A stretch of 64,000 nt of DNA. Source: Lysobacterales bacterium. Its GTDB lineage: Bacteria > Pseudomonadota > Gammaproteobacteria > Xanthomonadales > Ahniellaceae. Of the stretch, positions 8,503 through 18,122 are shown one piece after another. The notes under the pieces were generated by a model. The model was not told the origin of the DNA. It ran no database searches and saw only the letters and a list, made by a program, of their open reading frames with translations. The stretch's first letter is position 1. Every line of letters starts with the position of its first letter. The position numbers and the translations under genes are program-made. The stretch spans positions 186,001-250,000 of the forward strand of contig JADJCM010000002.1 of the NCBI GenBank assembly GCA_016703225.1, read 5' to 3'.

Positions 8503-10476
8503 CTATTGCGCCGGTTTCGCGCTTTCGCCGATGTGGCGGTCGAAGAACGCGAGCAGCTTGGTGTAGAGCTCGATCCGGTTCTCGGTGACGTAGAAGCCGT
8601 GGCCCTCGCTGCGCTTGACCAGCCACTCCGGCGGGTTGCCGGCCTTGGTCAACGCTTCGCGCAGACGGTCGGCGTGCTTCTGCGGCACGCGGAAGTCTTC
8701 GCCGCCGTGAACCAGCATCACCGGCATGGTGATCTTCGCCACGTGGTGCAGGGGCGATGCCTCAGCCAGACCTTCCTTGCCGATCACGCGCTCCAGGTAC
8801 TTGCGGCCAAAGATCGTCTCCGGGATGTCGCCGTCCTTGTACATCAGCGCCAGGTCGTAGACGCCGACGTAGCCGACGGTGCAGCGATACAGCTCGGGAT
8901 AGCGCGCCGGGTTCATCAGCGCCGCGTAGCCACCGTAGCTGGCGCCATAGATGCATATGCGGTTCTTGTCGGCATAGCCCTCCGAGATGGTCCAGCGCAC
9001 CGCATCGGCCAGATCGTCCTGCATCAGTCCGGCCCATTCGCGATAGCCGGATTCCTGGAAATGTGTGCCATAGCCGCCGGAACCACGGAAGTTGACCTTG
9101 AGCACGGCGTAGCCGCGGCTGGCGAACAACTGGGCTTCCTCGTCGAATTCCCAGTAGTCACGAATGCCATGCGGGCCGCCGTGCGGATTGACGATCAGCG
9201 GCAGTTGCTTTGCGGTCTTGCCTTCGGGCAGGAACAGATAGCCGTGCAGGGTGGTGCCGTCGCGCGCCTTGATCGCCACCGGGCGCGACTCGCTCATCTG
9301 TTTCGGGTCCAGCCATTGGCGCGATGAGGCCAGATAGCGGGCCTTCATGGTCTCGGTGTCGATCAGGTAGAACTCGCCGGGGTTGCGGTCGCCGGACACC
9401 GCGAGCAAGGCCAGCTTGCCGTCGCGGGTAAAGCTGGTGGGGACCACGTAATTGTCGGGAAACGCAGCGTTCACCGCCTTCAACAGCTTGGCTTCGGGAA
9501 GTTCGGGATTGAGCAAAGTCGCCTGCGGACGGTCGGGAACGCTGATCCACGCGTAGGGATTGCGGTCCGCCGCGTCCATCAGGACGCCTTCGGGGTCGGA
9601 GGCGCCGGCCGGCGCGATCTCCTCCTGGGTGTTGTCGTCGATGTTCCAGCGCACCAGCGAGTCCGCGCCCTTGGCGTGTTCGCGCTTTGCCAGTACGTGC
9701 TTGCCGTCGGCCTCGAAGGCGAGCGGACGGAGCGAATAGCCGAGCTCGCGCTCGTCGTGCAGGACCTCCCACTCGCCGCCTTTCGCTGCACGCACATGGA
9801 TGACTTGCGTCATGTCGGCGCGTTCGGCGACGTTGAGGCGGACGCGACCGTCGTTGTCGGTCAGGAACGACGACCGCGGCATCGGCGCGCGAGTTACTGA
9901 ATTGGTGCGCCCGGTGCGAACGTCCATGGTGCGCACTTCCGGCAGTGCGGTGTCGGCATCGCGCCAGGGATACACGCCGATCAGCACCTCGTTCTTCTCG
10001 TCAGGCAGTTGGTGCAGCACCGAGGCCCCGGCCCATTCCTGCTTGACCAGGTTGCCCTTGCTCAACCCGTCACGTTGCGCGCGATAGCCAAACAGCATCT
10101 TCGACTGCGAACCATCGGCGTTGATGGCGTAGATCTCGCCGGTGGGTGCGGGGCGATCCAATAGTCCGAGCTTCTTCGAGGGCATGACCAGGATGCGCTG
10201 GTCATTGGCCCAGACGAAGTTCGACGCGTGTTCGTCCTCGCGCAACTGCAAGGTCGCGGTCACCTTGAGGGTTTCGCGATCGAGCACGGCGAGGATGGTG
10301 CGGTCGTCGCCCATCGGCACCGTCGCGGCCAGGTGCTTGCCGTCGGGGGAGATGCCCATCTGGTAGAACAGCGGCCGCTTGAGCAAAGTCTCGAGCGCGG
10401 GCGGCTCGGCGGCGAAGGCGGCAGACATCATCAGGCAGGCCGCGGCGAGCGCGGCGGCTGGGCGTTTCCAGAACAT
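8503..10476 (-). CDS. Secreted S9-family (prolyl oligopeptidase-like) peptidase
   Basis: 657 residues. A Sec signal peptide (basic MFWKRP, then a hydrophobic core ending in AFA) sends it to the periplasm or outside. Residues about 30-390 form a β-propeller-like domain; the C-terminal α/β-hydrolase has the nucleophile elbow GASYGGYA, the Asp in GGEDFRVP and the His in SEGHGFY. It is an S9C-type dipeptidyl/acylaminoacyl peptidase, likely trimming peptides in the envelope. It is divergent from the secreted protein at 10734 across 257 bp, in which I see no further gene. Confidence 0.9.
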   Translation of the reverse strand: MFWKRPAAALAAACLMMSAAFAAEPPALETLLKRPLFYQMGISPDGKHLAATVPMGDDRTILAVLDRETLKVTATLQLREDEHASNFVWANDQRILVMPSKKLGLLDRPAPTGEIYAINADGSQSKMLFGYRAQRDGLSKGNLVKQEWAGASVLHQLPDEKNEVLIGVYPWRDADTALPEVRTMDVRTGRTNSVTRAPMPRSSFLTDNDGRVRLNVAERADMTQVIHVRAAKGGEWEVLHDERELGYSLRPLAFEADGKHVLAKREHAKGADSLVRWNIDDNTQEEIAPAGASDPEGVLMDAADRNPYAWISVPDRPQATLLNPELPEAKLLKAVNAAFPDNYVVPTSFTRDGKLALLAVSGDRNPGEFYLIDTETMKARYLASSRQWLDPKQMSESRPVAIKARDGTTLHGYLFLPEGKTAKQLPLIVNPHGGPHGIRDYWEFDEEAQLFASRGYAVLKVNFRGSGGYGTHFQESGYREWAGLMQDDLADAVRWTISEGYADKNRICIYGASYGGYAALMNPARYPELYRCTVGYVGVYDLALMYKDGDIPETIFGRKYLERVIGKEGLAEASPLHHVAKITMPVMLVHGGEDFRVPQKHADRLREALTKAGNPPEWLVKRSEGHGFYVTENRIELYTKLLAFFDRHIGESAKPAQ

Positions 10477-10733
10477 GGGAATTTCCTCGCGGAGGGTGGG
10501 GCCGGCGGCGCCTTTGCAGCGTCGTTTACATTCCGTAATTATCGCGGGTGAGAGCCGCTATCGGCAAGCATCGAGTCGAACATCGAATTGAACTGACGCC
10601 ATCGCTGCGCGAGGTCGTTGCCCGCGAACCGCCCTCGCGGCGCCCGCTCGGGGTGACTTCAGGGACAGGTTTTGCGGCTGGACCCCGATAGCATCGGTCT
10701 CGCGTTCACGATGTTTCTCAAAAGGAGAGAGTG

Positions 10734-11825
10734 ATGAAACGGATCGGCAGCGGTTGGGTGTTGGCCTTGGCGGCGTTCATGGTGACGGCGGCGGAGGTGA
10801 CGGCAGGAACGGCGGGTGCCGCAAAGCTTGGGCCCGGCGTGGCGCAGCAGGTATCTCTGCCGCCGACGCGGGTGACCGACCAACCGGATGCGTTGCTGCT
10901 GGCGCTCAAGGAAAACGACTTCGCGGCCCTGCTCGAAGCCATGGAGAACGACAAGGACATCGCCCAGATCGCGAAACAATGGGACGAGTCCGCGGCCGAG
11001 CGCGGCGCAGCGGCGGCGAAGGCGGCCACGACCGAAGACGCCACGGCCGAGCCGGCAGCCATCGATGCTGCGGAAGACGAGGCGGAGATGGTCTGGCGCA
11101 AGCTGCAATCTGCCGAAGGCGTGGAGCAGTTGATCGCGGAGTGGCAGCCGCAGATCGCCGAATCGGCGTCGAAGCGGGCGATGGAATTCAACCTCGGTTT
11201 CGGCGCGATGCTGACCGGGATCGCCAGCGACCAGAACATGGGCGTCGATGAAGTGCAGCAAATGACGCGCCTGATGTATGCGGTGCAGGACTGGATCGGG
11301 CGGGTCGACTTTGCCGACGGCGGCCGCTTGCGCAGCGCGCTCAATGCGGTGTCGAGACTGGTACGGCAAACCGGGGCGAAGCGTTTTGAGGACGTGCAGC
11401 TGCTGTCCTTCGAGGACGCGGTGGTGCATGGCGATGCGCTGCTGCGCACGGTGAAGCAGGTGCTGGCCGCGTATGACGTCGATGCCGACCAGATCCTCGG
11501 CAGCGTGCGTTTCAGCGAACGCGACGCGCAGGCCGACCGCGCCACGCTGCACATCGAGGGGCGCGTGTTCGGTGTCGATCTGGTGCACGACTCGCGCATG
11601 CGCTACTGGAACAACGCTTGGATCAACGCCGACGCCGCCGATTCCATGGAGCGTTGGGAAGCGGACCGCAAGACCGATGCCGAGATGGCGCTGGAAGCCG
11701 AGCAGGCAGCGGCGCCCGCAGCGGACACCGGCTCCTGCTCCGGCGACGGTCGCGAGGCAGCCGCCGCGGTGGAAGCCGCCGAGGCAGCCAAGGTCGCCGA
11801 GGCTGCTGCGAAAGCGGCAGAGTGA
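10734..11825 (+). CDS. Secreted protein of unknown function
   Basis: 363 residues from ATG 10734, preceded by AAAGGAGAGAG; GTG at 10731 is also possible. An N-terminal signal peptide (KRIGSGWVLALAAFMVTAAEV) is followed by a largely helical body rich in Ala and Glu, with no domain I recognise. The last 40 residues are Ala/Glu/Lys-rich (AAAVEAAEAAKVAEAAAKAAE-like) and probably form an extended helix. The next gene starts five bases after its stop and is also secreted, so the two form an operon. Function unknown. Confidence 0.75.
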   Translation: MKRIGSGWVLALAAFMVTAAEVTAGTAGAAKLGPGVAQQVSLPPTRVTDQPDALLLALKENDFAALLEAMENDKDIAQIAKQWDESAAERGAAAAKAATTEDATAEPAAIDAAEDEAEMVWRKLQSAEGVEQLIAEWQPQIAESASKRAMEFNLGFGAMLTGIASDQNMGVDEVQQMTRLMYAVQDWIGRVDFADGGRLRSALNAVSRLVRQTGAKRFEDVQLLSFEDAVVHGDALLRTVKQVLAAYDVDADQILGSVRFSERDAQADRATLHIEGRVFGVDLVHDSRMRYWNNAWINADAADSMERWEADRKTDAEMALEAEQAAAPAADTGSCSGDGREAAAAVEAAEAAKVAEAAAKAAE

Positions 11826-11829
11826 CCGG

Positions 11830-12402
11830 ATGCGTAGCTCGATCCGGTTCCTCGGCGGGTTGCTGGCGGTTGCGGCCGCCCTGCTGCCGATAGGTGATGC
11901 GGCGTCGCTGACGCCGCTTCCTTCCGTGCCGGAACAGGTGCGCAATGCTGTCGCCGGCATGTATCGCTGGGCGCTGGCGCATCCCGGCGGCGGGATTGCG
12001 ACCAAGGCGGAACGACGCGATCTGGAGATGTTCCTGGCGCCGGAGCTGATCGCGCAGCTCGATCGCGCCGAATCTGCTGCCGGGACATACGCGGCGAAGA
12101 CGGCTCCGGATGAAAAGCCGCGCATGCTCGAAGGCGATCTCTGGGTCGATGCGGTCGAGGGTGCGCACGAGGTTGCGCTGGCCGAGCCCACGATCGACGG
12201 TGATCGTGCCCGCATCGAGGTGACCGTGATCCACATCGACGAGCGCTATTCCAAGGCGCACCGCAATCGCGTGATCGTGTGGACTGACACCGTCGAATTG
12301 CAGCGGGTGGGCTTCCGCTGGTTCGTCTCCGATGTGCGCTATCGCGGCGACCCGGCACGACGGTTGAGCACTTTGCTGCGCGAGTTTGTCGAGGCGGAGT
12401 GA
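11830..12402 (+). CDS. Secreted protein of unknown function, NTF2-like fold possible
   Basis: 190 residues with a signal peptide (RSSIRFLGGLLAVAAALL...GDAAS). The mature part has an N-terminal helical stretch, then alternating strands with ARIEVTVIHIDE and VEFQRVGF/WFVSDVRY-type segments, reminiscent of NTF2-like/DUF3828 periplasmic domains. That fold guess is inference. It follows the 10734 gene by five bases and is presumably translated from the same message. Confidence 0.7.
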   Translation: MRSSIRFLGGLLAVAAALLPIGDAASLTPLPSVPEQVRNAVAGMYRWALAHPGGGIATKAERRDLEMFLAPELIAQLDRAESAAGTYAAKTAPDEKPRMLEGDLWVDAVEGAHEVALAEPTIDGDRARIEVTVIHIDERYSKAHRNRVIVWTDTVELQRVGFRWFVSDVRYRGDPARRLSTLLREFVEAE

Positions 12403-12475
12403 AATCGGGCGTTTCTGCACTTGACGTGCGAAGCGCAGCGGACGACAACGGCGCTCCCCAACAACGGAGCGCGCC

Positions 12476-12844
12476 ATGATTGCCTACACCCTGGTCGGAA
12501 CCAATGATCTGCCGCGCGCCGTCGCGTTCTTCGAAGCCCTGTTCGCCGAGTTCAACGCCAAGCACGTCTGGGAAGGCGAAACCGGTGTCGCCTGGTCGAG
12601 CGGCGAGCACAGCCCCGGCATCGGCGTGATCAAGCCGTTCAACGGCCAGCCGGCCACGATCGGCAATGGCACGATGGTCGCGCTGCACGCCAGCAGCAAG
12701 GAACAGGTAAATCGCCTGCACGCCAATGCACTTGAACTCGGCGGCAGCGACGAAGGTGCGCCCGGCCAGCGCAGCGAGGGCTTCTATGCCGCCTACTTCC
12801 GCGACCTTGACGGCAACAAGTTCGCAGCCGTGCACTTTGGTTGA
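12476..12844 (+). CDS. VOC (glyoxalase/bleomycin-resistance) family protein
   Basis: 122 residues, the size of a single two-module vicinal-oxygen-chelate domain. The start YTLVGTNDLPRAVAFFEALF and the end FRDLDGNKFAAVHFG are the typical βαβββ signatures. GAGCGCGCC precedes the ATG. Members include metal-dependent dioxygenases, isomerases and resistance proteins; the substrate cannot be told from sequence. The gene stands alone. Confidence 0.85.
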   Translation: MIAYTLVGTNDLPRAVAFFEALFAEFNAKHVWEGETGVAWSSGEHSPGIGVIKPFNGQPATIGNGTMVALHASSKEQVNRLHANALELGGSDEGAPGQRSEGFYAAYFRDLDGNKFAAVHFG

Positions 12845-12927
12845 TTCAGGTCAAGCAGGCGTCATGCACGCGGCGTAGGGTTCGGCTGGCCGCGTCTGCG
12901 TCGGGGCGCGCCCAGCCGGAGGTCGTC

Positions 12928-15534
12928 ATGCACGCGCGCATCTGCCTGCTTTCCCTTTGCTGCCTTGCAGCGGGTTCCTTGGCGGCAGCAGACCGCCCCG
13001 GAACCGGAGTCGATTCCGTCGACTCCGGCACGCTGCCACCGGTCAGCGTGCCGACTGGTCGCCCGCAATGGGAGACCCGATCCGATCTCGATGCCGCGCA
13101 ACGCAGTGCGGCGCGGCGCCTGCCCGACGCGCTGCAGGAGTTGGCCGCCGCTGCGCTCGATGGGGACGCCCTTGCTGCCGATCCGGCCCGATTCCGCCTG
13201 GTCGATGGCAGCACCTACGGCGAACTGTTCCAGGTGCAGCGCGACAAGGTCGTGGTCGACCTGACTGTGGTTTCGGACGTCGGGCGGGCCATGAACGCGC
13301 TCGCCGGGCTGGCCGGTGTCGAGATTCTCGTCGCGGCGGACGCCCCGGCCTTCCACGTGGTTTCGGCATTGGTGCCGCCGGAGCGGCTCATCGACTTGGC
13401 GATGCTGCCCGGCATCGCCGCCGTGCATGCTGCTGGCGGGATGACCGGAAAGGTGACGCTACCTCCGGGCGTGCTTCCGGTCGCGAAAGCTCAGGGCGTC
13501 GTCGGCAACCAGGCCGAGCAGGCGCTGGAAGTGGAGGCGGTGCGCCGTGTGTTCCCTGTCGCCGACGGTGGTGGACTGCGCATCGGCACGCTGTCGGACT
13601 CCGCCAACCGCATCGGCGGCGGCGTCGCGACATCGCAGGGTTCGGGCGACTTGCCTGCGGGTGGTCGCGTGAGTGTGGTGGCGGACATGGTCGGCGGCAG
13701 TCCCACCGACGAAGGCCGCGCGATGATGGAACTGATCCACGACATCGCGCCCGGCACGACCCAACTCGCGTTCGCCACCGCTACCGGTGGCCAGGCCAAC
13801 TTCGCCGCCAACATCGCGACGCTCGGGGCGACGATGGACATCATCAATGACGACTACGTCTACTTCGCCGAGCCCTATTACCAGGACGGCGTGGTCGCAC
13901 AGGCGGTGAACACCTTCGTGAGCAATGGCGGCTTGTATTTCGCGTTGAACCACAACTACGCCAATCTGAGCTACGAGGGAGTGTTCGTCGACGGGGAGCC
14001 CAACAATTGGCACAACTTCTCCGGCGGCGATGAAGTCCAGCAGATCACCATGCCGAGCGGAACCGCGGCCAACCCGGTGTCGGTCAGCGTGGTGCTGCAG
14101 TGGTCGCAGCCGGTGGGCGGCGCGACCACCGATTTGAGTCTGGAGGTGTGGAACGCGGCGGTCAGCGGGCTGGTCACCAACTCGACCGTGAACAATATCG
14201 GCGGCGACCCGATCGAGAGCGTCACCATCACCAACAACACCGGCGCGCCACTGGTCCTGAACATGGCAGTCAAGCGCATCGGCGGGGCCGCGGCCGCCGG
14301 CCTCACCTTCAAGTACCAGTTCTTTGCCAACGGCGCCTGGCAGGTGACGATGGACGAGTACAACGGCGGTGGTGGCACCTTGACGCCGCACGCCGGAACG
14401 CCGAACTCGATCGCCATTGGCGCGGCGCCCTTCAGCAACCGCGACGTGGCCGAGATGTACAGCGGGCGCGGCCCGTTTCGGCGCTTCTTCGACACGCTCG
14501 GCAACCCGGTGGGGCCGTTCACCTATGAGAAGCCCGACTTCCTGTCGATCGATCGCGTCAACAATTCGTTCTTTGGCAGCGACACCGGCGACGACGCGGA
14601 CGCATTCCCCAACTTTTCCGGCACCTCCGCAGCGACGCCGAATGCCGCCGCGGTGGGTTCGCTGATGCTGGAGATGGCCGGAGGCGCGGGCTCGCTGACG
14701 CGCTACGACATGCACCGCGCGATGCGCATGTCCGCGATCGAACTCGGTGCTGCCGGACACGATACGACCTTCGGCTGGGGACGTATCCACGCGCTCGGGG
14801 CGACGGTGCTGGCGATGGGGCCGGGCAGCGAGGAATACACGCTGTACCCGGATCAGCACGGCGATGTCGATTTCCCGCAAAACCTGTTCGGCATCACCGA
14901 CGTCGACCGCATCGAGTTCAGCCTCAAGACCTCCGGCAACACCACCGTGCGCGTGGTCGAGAGCCACGGCACCATGGACCCCATGGCGGCGGTCTTCCTG
15001 CAAGTCCTGGATGACCCGCTCGCGCTCGCCTACGACGGTGGTGTCGGCGATGACGCGCAGTTGGTCTTTGCTGCGCTCGGCGGTATCCCGAACACCGCAG
15101 CGGTGCTGTCCGAGGCCGATTTCAGCGGCGGTGCCGCCGACTACACGCTGCAGATCGACGGCCCCGAGCAGGCGCTGAACAACCGCACCGGCTTCATGAA
15201 CGGCAATGGTGACGATCTGAACTACCCCGGCAATCTCGGGCTGATCGGCTCGATCGAGTACGTGAGCTACACCGCTCCGTTCGCCGGGCTGATGTACGCG
15301 ACCCTGAGCAATCCGCAGTTCGCCGGTCTGTTGCGATTGCACGATGCCAGCGGTGCGGTGCTGAACTCGGTGTCGGTGCCGGCGACCGGTTCGCGCAACA
15401 CCTACGCGACTGGCATCGTCGCCGGCCAGCAATACGTGGTCATGGTCGCGCCGACCGGCTACGCCGACAACGGCGACTTCAACCTGACTGTCAATTTCCA
15501 GCCGGACGCACTGTTCAAGAACAGCTTCGAGTAA
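12928..15534 (+). CDS. Secreted S8-family (subtilisin-like) serine peptidase with unusual triad
   Basis: 868 residues from ATG 12928, with GGAGG upstream and a clean signal peptide (HARICLLSLCCLAAGSLAAA). Residues about 25-215 look like a propeptide. The catalytic core has Asp224 in GTLSDS, an oxyanion-type Asn341 (FALNHNY) and Ser567 in FSGTSAATP. At the site where subtilisins have HGTH, this protein reads TDEGRAM, so Glu262 stands in for the catalytic His. The C-terminal third holds two β-rich repeats resembling PPC domains, and the protein ends in LFKNSFE, matching the tail of the FG-GAP protein at 42208. Probably exported and possibly a T2SS substrate. Confidence 0.85.
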   Translation: MHARICLLSLCCLAAGSLAAADRPGTGVDSVDSGTLPPVSVPTGRPQWETRSDLDAAQRSAARRLPDALQELAAAALDGDALAADPARFRLVDGSTYGELFQVQRDKVVVDLTVVSDVGRAMNALAGLAGVEILVAADAPAFHVVSALVPPERLIDLAMLPGIAAVHAAGGMTGKVTLPPGVLPVAKAQGVVGNQAEQALEVEAVRRVFPVADGGGLRIGTLSDSANRIGGGVATSQGSGDLPAGGRVSVVADMVGGSPTDEGRAMMELIHDIAPGTTQLAFATATGGQANFAANIATLGATMDIINDDYVYFAEPYYQDGVVAQAVNTFVSNGGLYFALNHNYANLSYEGVFVDGEPNNWHNFSGGDEVQQITMPSGTAANPVSVSVVLQWSQPVGGATTDLSLEVWNAAVSGLVTNSTVNNIGGDPIESVTITNNTGAPLVLNMAVKRIGGAAAAGLTFKYQFFANGAWQVTMDEYNGGGGTLTPHAGTPNSIAIGAAPFSNRDVAEMYSGRGPFRRFFDTLGNPVGPFTYEKPDFLSIDRVNNSFFGSDTGDDADAFPNFSGTSAATPNAAAVGSLMLEMAGGAGSLTRYDMHRAMRMSAIELGAAGHDTTFGWGRIHALGATVLAMGPGSEEYTLYPDQHGDVDFPQNLFGITDVDRIEFSLKTSGNTTVRVVESHGTMDPMAAVFLQVLDDPLALAYDGGVGDDAQLVFAALGGIPNTAAVLSEADFSGGAADYTLQIDGPEQALNNRTGFMNGNGDDLNYPGNLGLIGSIEYVSYTAPFAGLMYATLSNPQFAGLLRLHDASGAVLNSVSVPATGSRNTYATGIVAGQQYVVMVAPTGYADNGDFNLTVNFQPDALFKNSFE

Positions 15535-15574
15535 CAGCGCTTCCAGGGCTCGCCACCGCGTCGAAATCCCATCG

Positions 15575-15717
15575 TGCGACGTAGGAGCGACCCCGGTCGC
15601 GACCGGCGACGCGATGCACCCGATGTTCACGATCGGCGTTGGTCGCGATGCAACGTGTTCTCGACCACCGCATGTGACCGCGTCATCGGTCGCGACCGGG
15701 GTCGCTCCTACGTCGCA
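15575..15717. repeat. Paired REP-like inverted repeat
   Basis: Two perfect 31-nt inverted arms (15575-15605 and 15687-15717) enclose an 81-nt spacer. Each arm contains the GTAGGAGCGAC core and the 12-nt palindrome CGGTCGCGACCG. This is the layout of REP doublets (BIME/REPIN) moved by RAYT transposases, which are common in this bacterial group; no RAYT gene lies in the window. It sits between the convergent peptidase and enoyl-CoA hydratase genes, where the long hairpin may also stop transcription from both sides. Confidence 0.85.
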
Positions 15718-15733
15718 ACCTTGGCAGCCAGTG

Positions 15734-16516
<783 letters not shown>

Positions 16517-16695
16517 GGTCTGGTTCCGGAAAGGGCGCGCAGTGTACGGCGGCGCCGGGAACTTTTGGCGGCGATCCGGTTCAACCACGGTTCCGCACCG
16601 GCGTGGCACGGTGCCGCCCGAGCCGCTAGAATGCGCGGCTTTCGGCCCAACCGGTCTGCGGTTCGGCACATCGATTACAACCCGGAGAATCACGA

Positions 16696-17373
16696 ATGAG
16701 CATCCGCTTTGGCGCCGCATTGTTGGCGGCTCTTGCGATCGGCCCGCTGGCCGCGCAGGACACCACCAGCGACAAGGGCAAGTTGAGCTATGCGATCGGT
16801 TTCGAGATCGGTTCCGATTTCGTCAACAAAAAGATGGACGTGGACGTCGCCACCGTCATCCGCGGCATCCAGGACGGTGTCGCCAAGCGGCAGCCAACGG
16901 TACCACCGGAGCAGATGCGCGCCGCGCTCGAGAAGATGCGCGAGAAGCTGATGGCCGAAGCCAAGGCGCAGTATGAAAAGCTCGCTGCGGAGAACAAGGC
17001 CAAGTCCGACAAGTTCATGGCCGAGAACAAGGTCAAGAAGGGCATCATCACCTTGCCCTCGCTGATCCAGTACCGCGTCATCGAGGAAGGCAACGGCAAG
17101 CGTCCGCTCAAGAACAGCGAAGTCACCGTGCACTACCGCGGTTCGCTGACCAGCGGGCTGGAGTTCGATAGCTCGTTTGCGCGCGGCGTGCCGGCCAAGT
17201 TCAAGGCCGATGCCGTGCTCAAGGGCTGGCAGGAGATCCTGCCGATGATGAAGGTCGGCGACCACTGGCAGATCTTCCTGCCGCCGGAGCAGGCCTACGG
17301 CATGCGCGGCCAGGGCCCGATCGGCCCGAATGAAGCGCTGGTGTTCGAGATCAAGCTGGTCGACGTCAAGTAA
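16696..17373 (+). CDS. FKBP-type peptidyl-prolyl cis-trans isomerase, periplasmic
   Basis: 225 residues. A signal peptide (SIRFGAALLAALAIGPLAAQ) is followed by the FKBP N-terminal dimerisation domain (SYAIGFEIGSDF, then long Lys/Glu-rich helices, residues about 25-120) and a C-terminal FKBP domain (VTVHYRGSLTSGLEFDSS, GWQEILPMMKVGDHW, PPEQAYG). The layout matches FkpA/Mip, which fold outer-membrane and secreted proteins in the periplasm. GGAG lies eight bases upstream. A strong terminator follows. Confidence 0.93.
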   Translation: MSIRFGAALLAALAIGPLAAQDTTSDKGKLSYAIGFEIGSDFVNKKMDVDVATVIRGIQDGVAKRQPTVPPEQMRAALEKMREKLMAEAKAQYEKLAAENKAKSDKFMAENKVKKGIITLPSLIQYRVIEEGNGKRPLKNSEVTVHYRGSLTSGLEFDSSFARGVPAKFKADAVLKGWQEILPMMKVGDHWQIFLPPEQAYGMRGQGPIGPNEALVFEIKLVDVK

Positions 17374-17392
17374 GGCGCCAGCAAGGTGGATT

Positions 17393-17427
17393 CGCGGGGC
17401 CGGTTGCAAGGTGCATCCGGCCCCGCG
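17393..17427 (+). terminator. Terminator of the FKBP gene
   Basis: An 11-bp perfect stem (CGCGGGGCCGG with CCGGCCCCGCG) and a 13-base loop, followed by CGTTTCTGT. It lies 20 bp after the FKBP stop. Confidence 0.8.
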
Positions 17428-17507
17428 CGTTTCTGTGAGCCACAAACTTCGATGTACCCGAATGCCGGTGTCCGACTGCGACCCTTTGCCACGACCCGGA
17501 GCGCTGC

Positions 17508-18122
17508 GTGACTGAGCCCTTCGCGCCCGCTGCGCTGCGCGCTGCGCTGCATGCGCTCGATCAGCCGCCGCTTGGTGACGGCTGGAACCGCGCGCAGCTG
17601 GCCGACGTCTTGCCCATGGGCACGCGCTTCGCTGCGGCTGCGGTGCTGGTCGGCATTGTCGATCGCGAGGTCCCGACCATCCTGCTGACGCGGCGCACCG
17701 AGACCCTGGCGACGCACGCCGGCCAGGTGAGTTTTCCCGGCGGACGCATCGATCCCGGGGATCGCGACGCGATTGCCGCGGCCTTGCGTGAGGCGGACGA
17801 AGAGATCGGGCTCGCGGCCCGCCACGTCGAACCACTGGGCTACCTCGACCCATTCGAGACGATCTCGGCATTTCGCGTGCTGCCGGTGGTCGCGCTGGTA
17901 CGTCCGGGGTTCGACCTGCGCCTGAATCCGGGCGAGGTGGACGAGGCGTTCGAGGCACCGCTGTCGCTGTTCCTCGACCGCAGCGCACAGCGGGTGCAGT
18001 ACATCGACTATCGCGGGCTGCGCCGCGAGATTCACGAATTCGAGTTCGGCGGCCGCCGCATCTGGGGCGCGACCGCTTCCATGCTGATCAACCTGCGCGA
18101 GCGACTGGAGCAATGCCGATGA
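17508..18122 (+). CDS. Nudix hydrolase, CoA pyrophosphatase type
   Basis: 204 residues starting at GTG 17508, with GGAG eight bases upstream. The Nudix box is present (GGRIDPGDRDAIAAALREADEEIG), preceded by LLTRRTETLATHAGQVSFPGG, the UPF0035 signature of CoA pyrophosphatases (NudL/YeaB). It probably cleaves CoA or oxidised CoA to 4'-phosphopantetheine and 3',5'-ADP. The stop overlaps the start of the sulfurtransferase gene. Confidence 0.88.
   Translation: MTEPFAPAALRAALHALDQPPLGDGWNRAQLADVLPMGTRFAAAAVLVGIVDREVPTILLTRRTETLATHAGQVSFPGGRIDPGDRDAIAAALREADEEIGLAARHVEPLGYLDPFETISAFRVLPVVALVRPGFDLRLNPGEVDEAFEAPLSLFLDRSAQRVQYIDYRGLRREIHEFEFGGRRIWGATASMLINLRERLEQCR

Noticed and set aside
8266..9327. 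Long plus-strand open frame of about 350 codons opposite the S9 peptidase
   Set aside because: Antisense shadow of a well-conserved peptidase; Arg/Ala/Gln-rich composition typical of GC-rich shadow frames.
13459..15630. Minus-strand open frame of over 700 codons opposite the S8 peptidase
   Set aside because: Antisense shadow; the plus-strand protein has a signal peptide and catalytic motifs, this frame has none.
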